Notes under the pieces: model-generated
Told to the model about the DNA's origin: nothing
Seen by the model: the letters and a program-made list of their open reading frames with translations, nothing else
Database searches by the model: none
Part shown: positions 21,301-26,482 of the stretch, one piece after another
Layout: each line of letters starts with the position of its first letter
Position numbering within the stretch: the stretch's first letter is position 1
NCBI GenBank assembly: GCA_964631745.1
Contig: CAZVWV010000038.1
Coordinates: 1 to 26,482 of the forward strand
Direction: 5' to 3'
Length of the DNA stretch: 26,482 bases
From: CAZVWV01 sp964631745
GTDB lineage: Bacteria > Bdellovibrionota_C > UBA2361 > JBGSMV01
Position numbers and translations under genes: made by a program

Positions 21301-22594
21301 ACCGAAGATGCGTGCCGTTGCCGCAGTTACTTCCCCCTGAATAAAGGTGTGACATTGCCGCGCAAATGCCGGCTCCTGGCCCCGCGATATCGGGCTTTAT
21401 TAATATGTTTTCATCCCAAACCACCGGTCCACGAGAGCTAAAACTCGTGATAACTCCAGAATTATTTGTTGCTGCGACGGTTATTGCTTCTCGTGAAGTC
21501 CCAGGACTTCCAATGGTACTTTCACCGGGGCCAGAGTTACCCGCAGCAACCACTGCTACAACACCGGCGTTCATAGCCTCATCTAACGCAAGTGAATCTG
21601 GGCTATCTGGATTGCCACCGTTACTACCAAGACTCAGATTAATCACATCTAGGTGATCAGACGAATCGTCGTCTTGGTTAGGATCAATCGATCTCTCAAT
21701 GGCTTCAATAATATCCGCCGAGGAACCGCTGCCGGTAGCTCCAAGAACTTTATAGGCTATAAGTTTAGCGTCGGGAGCAACCCCTTTATAGTAGCCATTT
21801 CCAGCAACAGTTGCCGCGACGTGTGTTCCATGAAAGTGGTCATCCATGGGGTCAGCATCATCGTTAACAAAGTCGTATCCGCCAACTACCTTAGCACAAC
21901 TTTGGGAAAGAAATTGGCCGGTCGTGCAAGCGCCAAGATCTGCATGGGTGTAGTCAATCCCTGTGTCGATTATGCCAACTCGAGTATCTCTTCCAGTCAA
22001 AAGGTGCCCATTGTGATCATTTAATTGCCATACCTGGTCGGCGCCAATAAAGGGCACACTTTCGCTTAGCTCTGCTTGAACCCTGCGAGCTTGTACTATG
22101 TTGAAACCCTGCGCTTTCAACCTTTGCGCTACAGCACGAGGCACTCCTCGCATAATGGTTGCATTCAAAACTTGCCTGACCGAGCTCAACTTTGGCTGAT
22201 CAGACATCGCAAGTGACCTTAATTTTCGCTTAAACTTAGACTGCTCAGCTCGAACGGCGGCAACTTGCGAGGTCATAAAGGATTTAACTGTCGCTTGTTG
22301 TGCTCGCGAAACACCTGGGTTTAATCCAGAATTGGGAGCGAAGGCTCCACGACTGAAGCGCTCGCGGGTAGCCGCAAGAACAGACTTGGTCGAATGAATA
22401 ACAATATATTCACCTTCGCGTTCATCGGACAGCTGCCCATTAGAAATTTCCGAGTGAGAAGGATTCTTGACAGTCCTAATATTGAGATCCTGGTCAGCCA
22501 CATGCTGATCGGGAGGAAAGAGTGAAGAATCAATAGAAAAGGCCGAACTAGCCGGTAGAATTGCTATAACAATGCAAAATAGACAAGATTTCAT
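18383..22594 (-). CDS. Secreted subtilisin-like (S8) protease with FG-GAP/VCBS and calcium-repeat C-terminus
   Basis: 1403 residues. Signal peptide MKSCLFCIVIAILPASSAFS; I9-like propeptide to ~190. The S8 domain (~200-500) has the full triad: D210 (VGIIDTGIDYTHAD), H255 (HGTHVAATVAGNG), S436 (NGTSMATPHVAG), with oxyanion N353 (AAGNSGPGES). Residues ~510-720 are two beta-sandwich regions. From ~739 to ~1160 at least seven FG-GAP/VCBS units (e.g. ADLNGDGKKEILIA, GDLDGDSQPELVWVG, AGDLDGDSKNEIVFAS) should form a calcium-binding propeller. Then Cys-rich thrombospondin-3-like repeats (DSDLDFLDDCQDLCPDN and similar), a Pro/Thr linker and a basic C-terminal beta domain. Start: the ATG at 22594 follows GGGAG by 4 bases; the frame opens 11 codons earlier. 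Extracellular protease, substrate unknown. Confidence 0.92.
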   Translation of the reverse strand: MKSCLFCIVIAILPASSAFSIDSSLFPPDQHVADQDLNIRTVKNPSHSEISNGQLSDEREGEYIVIHSTKSVLAATRERFSRGAFAPNSGLNPGVSRAQQATVKSFMTSQVAAVRAEQSKFKRKLRSLAMSDQPKLSSVRQVLNATIMRGVPRAVAQRLKAQGFNIVQARRVQAELSESVPFIGADQVWQLNDHNGHLLTGRDTRVGIIDTGIDYTHADLGACTTGQFLSQSCAKVVGGYDFVNDDADPMDDHFHGTHVAATVAGNGYYKGVAPDAKLIAYKVLGATGSGSSADIIEAIERSIDPNQDDDSSDHLDVINLSLGSNGGNPDSPDSLALDEAMNAGVVAVVAAGNSGPGESTIGSPGTSREAITVAATNNSGVITSFSSRGPVVWDENILIKPDIAGPGAGICAAMSHLYSGGSNCGNGTHLRLNGTSMATPHVAGLAALIKQANVTLTAREVKSIILSTARELINPSTGVAYLKTEQGNGLVQAEAAVEAALSGAVPPLAQLFTTGSLSGDSVAIIGTVAGDDFESYTVEFRSNDAGVWSLIGGGSSLVTNGTLVNWNISGLASTSYQLRLTVHTASHSATNTSSVVVKNVAIKSPISPDTSIYDHDLILSAARRVPIVGSARGANFSHYSIEICWHFTDQEGCSDAGVELQAAGASQVLNDALGSFRVSELPVVRSGLYEIKLHTHFGDSRPSETATREVYVDTRLLENFPPELPFTCSKSYCFDYGEQPILADLNGDGKKEILIALDSTLHVIQSNGEELPGWPMAVNKPLMVPVQAADLDNNGSLEVVVEGYSFAGSNIEGTIFVFKSDGSSFPGWPKNYSMSITSPKHLPGEPLTIVDLNGDGQRELIVGPTEVYNKDGSAYGGWPSSLTDVPVLAYKGIAVGDLDGDSQPELVWVGTDWQSWNTSDIEHSMLVIQSHTGALVSALEFDGISASAPILAKLDHSGSRSIVFALRENHEGVTRIYALDSQGNNKPGWPVSITNVVLGHYLFVTGFAAADFDGDGLDQIVFDSEIPTHLINHDGTIATGFPLGAHGSVPLSIANVDGDPAPEILIADYYTLSGLSGEDFGGSRGKLAVLRAINADGSFAPGFPLLAPRPYSFFPTFAAGDLDGDSKNEIVFASASQLWAWSTGGCANEPEAWPGLRANSDHTGVPGYPISGWCTTDGFAADCAVDSDLDFLDDCQDLCPDNRYKSTPSEECGCNNGESDADSDGVLDCNDLCPNSHDKTAPGTCGCFVADTDTNQNGIVDCVDNSTPPPPGTPTPNPTPGSDDGDTCPQDPSKTSPGICGCGTLDRDYNRNGVMDCTESPSVPRVKTVGRTATVTGQRAEGARYEFRIQIGKTVKTKILSKATIKIVRKRGVSQLVSYRWVFGDISTGKVSSKYSGSVRIRN

Positions 22595-22938
22595 TGGACT
22601 CCCGTTCCCGGAACACCGCAGCCACATAGGCCTCGCACGATAGGAATCGTCAATCCATGGATTTGCTTTACGCTCTACAGCTACTAGGTTATTACGTCTG
22701 GCATTGTGGACTAAGCGCGGTATCGTTTAATAATCGGATCATAAAAACATAAGTCAAAGGCTACGAAAAATTCTTATAGCCGGCATTTCCGCTTTCGCTA
22801 ACTGTTAGACCAGCAAGGGGCTAAGACCGCCAAAATCCCGACAGAGATTGCTCCCCACGGTGCAAATAACTTTGTGATTTCTGGGTATTAGCCGCGCTCA
22901 CGCTGGCATGTTGGCTGCTAATAGTAACTAGTACCATT
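22595..22938. other. Divergent intergenic region
   Basis: 344 bp between the protease (minus) and transglycosylase (plus) genes. It holds the protease ribosome binding site and one sigma-54-like site near the right end. A weak TTGACG at ~22654 on the minus strand could be a -35 for the protease. Nothing else recognised. Confidence 0.5.
22904..22919 (+). promoter_or_regulatory. Sigma-54-like promoter of the transglycosylase gene
   Basis: TGGCATG-TTGG-CTGCT, with GG and GC exactly 12 bases apart as in the -24/-12 element (consensus TGGCACG-N4-TTGCW). It ends 19 bases before the ATG at 22939, leaving a very short leader without an obvious Shine-Dalgarno. Confidence 0.5.
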
Positions 22939-23838
22939 ATGCGAGTTGATTTTAGGGCCCAGTACAAAGAGCTAAGTCGCCTTCTCTATCGAACAGAGAA
23001 TAAACCACCATCTGGCTCACAGAATTTTGGAACGCTTCTGGCAGACCTTCCGCCCAAAGCCGCAAAATCTGTAACGCAGAGTGAGCCTCGCGCAAGTTTA
23101 GGCAGGGTGCCGCAACCCTCGGAGTTGGTCGACGGCAGTGATTTTGCGAGTTTAAACCTCAGCAAGCCCGTTACAATCCCCCCGATTTTCGATCCAATTC
23201 CTAGCCGCTTTCCCAATGATGATTCTGCTGGCAGTGTCAAAACTCCGACAGTGCTTGAGGCCCGCCGTATTCCAAGTAAGGGCATTGGCGCTGCTGCGCA
23301 GAAGGTGAGGGTAGAGCAAGTTAGGCAGATGGTAAACGACTCCGGAAAGAAGCACGGCATTGACCCAGCGCTTAGCATGGCAGTGGTCTCGGCCGAGTCA
23401 AGTTTTAATCCGACAGCTGTGAGTTCCGATGGGTTCGCCAGTAAGGGGCTATTTCAGCTATTAGATAAGACGGGAGCGCATCTCCACAAGAAACTTGGCC
23501 GTGATGGCGACTATAATCCATTCGACCCGGAAACTAATGTAGACTTGGGGGTAGGGTACTTACGACATCTGCACGAAATATTTAACAAGCGTTCGGAACT
23601 ACCAAATGAGCTGGTAACTACCCCAGCGGCAAATTATGCCTCACTTGAGAAGTTTGCAGTGGCGGCATTTAACGCTGGCGAGGGCAGGGTTGCCTCGGCT
23701 CAGGAACGGGCAGGCAAGGCCGGATTCAACCCTGCCGTATTTGAGCAGGTGCGAGAATATCTCCCTGATTCAACGCGAGAATATGTGGATCGCGTCTTCA
23801 ATAACAAGAGTGAATACGAAGAGCCCGAGGAGCGCTAA
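22939..23838 (+). CDS. SLT-family lytic transglycosylase, flagellar-associated
   Basis: 299 residues. Residues ~125-285 form the goose-lysozyme/SLT fold: catalytic E153 in AVVSAESSFNP, SKGLFQLLDKTGAH, DPETNVDLGVGYLRHL and FAVAAFNAGEGRV, followed by YVDRVF. It cleaves peptidoglycan between MurNAc and GlcNAc. Residues 1-120 are a low-complexity Pro/Ser-rich linker with no signal peptide or membrane segment, so export must use another route. The flagellar type III apparatus is a natural candidate, as for FlgJ-like rod enzymes. Directly upstream of the flagellin genes and behind its own sigma-54-like site, it probably serves flagellar assembly through the cell wall. A role in another envelope machine cannot be excluded. 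Confidence 0.85.
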   Translation: MRVDFRAQYKELSRLLYRTENKPPSGSQNFGTLLADLPPKAAKSVTQSEPRASLGRVPQPSELVDGSDFASLNLSKPVTIPPIFDPIPSRFPNDDSAGSVKTPTVLEARRIPSKGIGAAAQKVRVEQVRQMVNDSGKKHGIDPALSMAVVSAESSFNPTAVSSDGFASKGLFQLLDKTGAHLHKKLGRDGDYNPFDPETNVDLGVGYLRHLHEIFNKRSELPNELVTTPAANYASLEKFAVAAFNAGEGRVASAQERAGKAGFNPAVFEQVREYLPDSTREYVDRVFNNKSEYEEPEER

Positions 23839-23869
23839 CGCTTTACATGCCTTGGGCAACTTTTTCACT

Positions 23870-23885
23870 TGGCAAGCTGCTTGCT
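23870..23885 (+). promoter_or_regulatory. Sigma-54 promoter of the flagellin genes
   Basis: TGGCAAG-CTGC-TTGCT (23870-23885): only the A at the sixth position departs from TGGCACG-N4-TTGCW. Predicted start near 23897, giving a ~80-base leader to the flagellin ATG. Late flagellar genes are often RpoN-dependent. Confidence 0.75.
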
Positions 23886-23978
23886 AATCAACAGTCAGAA
23901 GCAAGAGAGCAGTTTCGCGCGTCGGTTTGATCGCAACTTGTTTCATAAGGATTAATTTTTCGGCCATGGAGCATAGGC

Positions 23979-24842
23979 ATGTCGATTAACATTAGAACTA
24001 ACGTCCCCTCGCTAATTTCTCAGCGTAACCTCGATCAGAGCACTACGCGATTAAATACATCGTATGAACGTTTGTCATCGGGATTGCGAATCAATCGTGC
24101 TCGTGATGACGCGGCAGGATTGGCCATCGCAGAAAGCTTAAAGGCCGATTCTAAAGTGGCTAGCGTAGCTATAAGAAACGCCAGCGACGGTATCTCCATT
24201 ATATCCATCGCGGACCAAGCCATCGGGCAAATCGGAAACGTGTTGTCACGTCTGGGTGAACTAGCGGAACAATCCGCCAACGGCGTGTTCGCCAACTCAC
24301 AACGTTCCGCGCTTGATAACGAATTCAAGGCGCTCACCAACGAAATTGAACGTATCGCGTTGACCACTGAATTTAACGGCTTAAAGTTGCTCTCTGCCGG
24401 AGGCGAAGTCGTCTTCCAGGTAGGATTCAATTCGAACTCTTTATCGCAGGTTACATATTCCGGGGTGCAGGCGACTTTGCAAGCACTTGGTCTGGCCCGT
24501 ACCGGTACGTCATCTGTGCAGTACTCGATCATCGGATCTACAGATCTTGAATCCCAATCGGCCGCAAGGTTGGCGCTGGACGCGATTAGTCTAGCAATAA
24601 CTTCGCTCACCCGTAACAGAGGAACGCTGGGCGCGGCGGAAAGTCGGCTAGAAGTTACCATCGGTAACTTGCAGGTAGCTAGGGAAAACTTCCTAGCCGC
24701 CGAGAGTCGCATTAGAGATGTGGACGTAGCATCTGAAGCGGCAGAGTTGACCCGATTAAACATCTTGCAACAGGCCGGTGCCTCAGTCTTAGCGCAAGCC
24801 AACTCACAACCACAGTTAGCCTTACAATTGCTAAGAGGATAA
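23979..24842 (+). CDS. fliC: Flagellin 1
   Basis: 287 residues, a short flagellin made only of the D0/D1 core. N-terminal signature: MSINIRTNVPSLISQRNLDQ, SSGLRINRARDDAAGLAIAE and NASDGISIISIADQA; C-terminal signature RDVDVASEAAELTRLNILQQ and the LALQLLRG end. The variable D2/D3 domains are nearly absent (residues ~150-200 only). GGAG at 23968-23971 lies 7 bases before the ATG, and a sigma-54 promoter lies 94 bp upstream. It forms the flagellar filament after type III export. Serine/threonine residues in the middle could be glycosylation sites, and sugar-modifying genes lie 6 kb away, but a link is inferred. Confidence 0.95.
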   Translation: MSINIRTNVPSLISQRNLDQSTTRLNTSYERLSSGLRINRARDDAAGLAIAESLKADSKVASVAIRNASDGISIISIADQAIGQIGNVLSRLGELAEQSANGVFANSQRSALDNEFKALTNEIERIALTTEFNGLKLLSAGGEVVFQVGFNSNSLSQVTYSGVQATLQALGLARTGTSSVQYSIIGSTDLESQSAARLALDAISLAITSLTRNRGTLGAAESRLEVTIGNLQVARENFLAAESRIRDVDVASEAAELTRLNILQQAGASVLAQANSQPQLALQLLRG

Positions 24843-24890
24843 TTTAGAAACTTCTAAAGGATTAGAAAGGGTTTTATAAGGATTTAGAAG

Positions 24891-25754
24891 ATGGCTCTCA
24901 ATATTCGTACCAACCTCCCGTCCATAAGCGCGCAGCGCAATATGGCGCAGGCGACCGCCGGTTTGGACCGCGCTTATGAACGCTTATCATCAGGACTGCG
25001 AATCAACCGGGCGAAAGACGATGCGGCTGGATTAGCAATCGCGGAGAACTTAAAAGCCGATGCGCGCGTGGCTTCGGTAGCGATTAGAAACGCGAATGAC
25101 GGTGTTTCGGTTATTACGATAACAGACGGCGCCATCGCGCAGATCACAAACGTGCTATCACGGTTGGCCGAGCTATCTGAACAATCCGCAAACGGAGTCT
25201 TGGATAACTCTCAACGGTCCGCGCTCTCACTTGAATTCAATGCTCTCATGAGCGAAATCGAGCGTATTGCTATCACCACTGAATTTAACGGGCTAAAGCT
25301 TCTTAGCGGCGGTAGTACGGTAGTGTTCCAAGTTGGTTTCGACGGCACATCCGTATCGCAGATAACGTATTCAGGTGTTCAGGCAACTTTGAATGCGCTC
25401 GGACTGGCCGGGGCGGGTTCGTCAGCCCCTTTGTATTCAATCGTTGGCACAAGCAACGATGCTTCCCAGAGTGCAGCGCGTGCAGCATTGGATGCTATCA
25501 ATTTGGCCATCACTTCGGTAACGAGAAATCGTGGTACGCTCGGAGCCGCGGAAAGCCGACTTGAGGTGACCATTAATAATTTACAGGTGGCGAGAGAAAA
25601 CTTCACAGCCGCTGAAAGTCGTATTAGAGACGTAGACGTAGCCGAAGAAGCGGCAGAACTAACTCGCCTAAATATCTTGCAACAGGCTGGCGTGGCCATA
25701 CTTGCGCAAGCTAACCAACAGCCGNNNNNNNNNNCCTTGCAGTTGTTACGTTAA
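24891..25754 (+). CDS. fliC: Flagellin 2 (interrupted by an assembly gap)
   Basis: Tandem paralogue of flagellin 1, ~75-80% identical along its length by eye, with the same D0/D1-only architecture (MALNIRTNLPSISAQRNMAQ to the LQLLR end). AAGGA at 24878-24882 precedes the ATG by 8 bases. The 48-bp gap between the genes shows no promoter, so it is probably co-transcribed from the sigma-54 site upstream of flagellin 1. Ten N replace the codons before LQLLR; alignment with flagellin 1 (QPQLALQLLR) suggests only 7 bases are missing, which keeps the frame. Its stop shares TTAA with the mqnC stop on the other strand. Confidence 0.93.
   Translation: MALNIRTNLPSISAQRNMAQATAGLDRAYERLSSGLRINRAKDDAAGLAIAENLKADARVASVAIRNANDGVSVITITDGAIAQITNVLSRLAELSEQSANGVLDNSQRSALSLEFNALMSEIERIAITTEFNGLKLLSGGSTVVFQVGFDGTSVSQITYSGVQATLNALGLAGAGSSAPLYSIVGTSNDASQSAARAALDAINLAITSVTRNRGTLGAAESRLEVTINNLQVARENFTAAESRIRDVDVAEEAAELTRLNILQQAGVAILAQANQQPXXXXLQLLR
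25725..25734. other. Assembly gap (10 N) in flagellin 2
   Basis: Placeholder gap near the 3' end of flagellin 2, where the two flagellin genes are nearly identical. A repeat-induced break is likely. Confidence 0.95.
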
Positions 25755-26482
25755 TAGATCTTGAGTAACTGATACGAACTATTTCGCTGCGCGGGCGTGA
25801 AGCCTGCATCCAAAATAGCTGATTTAAGCTCCTCTGGGGTCATCGACCACTTAGAACTACTCGGTCCACCTGCTGCTGAAACCACATTTTCTTCCATCAT
25901 GGTGCTACCGATGTCATCACAGCCAAAATGCAACGAGACTTCAGCTACGTTTATCCCCAATGTGGGCCAACTACCTTGGTGGTGTTTGACGTTATCTAAA
26001 TAAATTCTGGAAAGCGCAACGTTACGCAGGTATTCAGTCACGCCCGCACCGTAATTCTCGGCTTGGCGGCTGCGCCCAATTGAGGTTTGCTGGTTGTGTT
26101 GCAAGGTCCATGAGATGAAGGCTGTAAAACCGCGTAAGCCGCGGGCAATAGAGAGATCCTGAAGTGACCGAAGCCGCTCCAAATGATTGAGGCGCTGCGT
26201 GATGGTTTCGCCAAAACCTATCACCATCGAGGCGGTAGTTGTGAGCGAGAGCCCTTGAGCAATCCCCATTATTTCTATCCACTCATCGGCAGAGATCTTT
26301 TTAGGGCTCACGCGCCGTCTGACATCGTCGTCAAGTATCTCTGCGCCGCCGCCTGGTAATCCGGCCAGTCCGGCTTGCTGTAAGTCTTGCAAAACCTGTA
26401 GTGCAGATCTCCCCGATACATTACAGATCTGTTTTATTTCAGATGGTGAAAATGCGTTAATCTCGATCTTGTAAGTATCGTG
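25751..26482 (-). CDS. mqnC: Cyclic dehypoxanthine futalosine synthase (3' part)
   Basis: Partial: the frame is open to the window edge, so the 5' part with the radical-SAM CX3CX2C cluster lies outside. The visible 243 residues match MqnC well: KIEINAFSPSEI, GLAGLPGGGAEILDDDVRR, SADEWIEIMGIAQGL, TASMVIGFGETITQRLNHL, GFTAFISWTLQH, YLRNVALSRIYLDN, WPTLGINVAEVSLHFGCDD and GSTMMEENVVSAAG. MqnC cyclises dehypoxanthine futalosine in the futalosine route to menaquinone, so this organism probably respires with menaquinone. It is convergent with flagellin 2 and overlaps its stop by 4 bases. CofH/MqnE relatives share the fold, but the GST-MMEENVV block favours MqnC. Confidence 0.88.
   Translation of the reverse strand, partial: HDTYKIEINAFSPSEIKQICNVSGRSALQVLQDLQQAGLAGLPGGGAEILDDDVRRRVSPKKISADEWIEIMGIAQGLSLTTTASMVIGFGETITQRLNHLERLRSLQDLSIARGLRGFTAFISWTLQHNQQTSIGRSRQAENYGAGVTEYLRNVALSRIYLDNVKHHQGSWPTLGINVAEVSLHFGCDDIGSTMMEENVVSAAGGPSSSKWSMTPEELKSAILDAGFTPAQRNSSYQLLKIY

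Noticed and set aside
24035..24802. 255-residue reading frame antisense to flagellin 1
   Set aside because: It mirrors flagellin codon bias; a similar antisense frame appears under flagellin 2. No ribosome binding site and no family resemblance.

Overview
The window looks like a scaffold from a draft genome (two 10-N gaps at 5123-5132 and 25725-25734) of a Gram-negative, flagellated bacterium with moderate GC. Flagellins with sigma-54-like promoters, a futalosine-pathway menaquinone gene (mqnC), secreted proteases with VCBS/FG-GAP and thrombospondin-3-like calcium repeats, and frequent TTG/GTG starts would fit a lineage of the former Deltaproteobacteria. No rRNA or tRNA is present, so the taxonomic placement is inference only.

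Layout. 1-4.2 kb is accessory DNA: a decayed IS91-family transposase, an MntA/HepT toxin-antitoxin pair on the minus strand, a secreted reprolysin-like metalloprotease with a second IS91 remnant between two 107-bp direct repeats, and a tiny two-gene operon ending in a 43-residue membrane protein. 4.2-5.6 kb holds dinD and a broken rtcA. 5.6-9.7 kb (minus strand) is a compact operon parA-parB-folC-ispA with two parS-like sites just after parB. 9.7-12.0 kb is a plasmid-type replication origin: five phased 22-bp iterons, an AT-rich stretch, an operator-like hairpin in a promoter, and repA (RPA-family initiator). 12.0-14.7 kb is mosaic DNA: a nested palindrome, a hypothetical exported protein with a good promoter, a parDE-type toxin-antitoxin operon between copies of a MITE-like repeat, a scrap of an ORF6N gene and a 138-bp duplicate of the 3' end of repA. 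14.7-18.3 kb is a surface-sugar cluster (DUF115/MptE-like protein, Gfo/Idh/MocA oxidoreductase, NodB-type deacetylase, formyltransferase). 18.4-22.6 kb is one gene for a 1403-residue subtilisin-like protease. 22.9-25.8 kb is a flagellar block (SLT-type lytic transglycosylase, two tandem flagellins) behind sigma-54-like sites, followed by the 3' part of mqnC on the opposite strand.

How it fits together. The core is a parABS plus iteron/RepA replication and segregation module fused to housekeeping genes (folC, ispA). That is what a chromid, or a chromosome that has taken up a plasmid origin, would look like. Two toxin-antitoxin modules, IS91 debris and several palindromic mobile repeats cluster on both sides of this core. 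The sugar cluster may make an N-formylated glycan, possibly for the flagellins encoded 6 kb away.

The most unusual observations are: (i) the replicon core beside folC-ispA; (ii) three nested palindromes, each with a hairpin built from ~9-bp CCGTG/TTCGTG-like units sitting inside an unrelated outer inverted repeat; (iii) a promoter carried by the 107-bp repeat that points into the captured metalloprotease gene; (iv) the overlapping deacetylase/formyltransferase pair.
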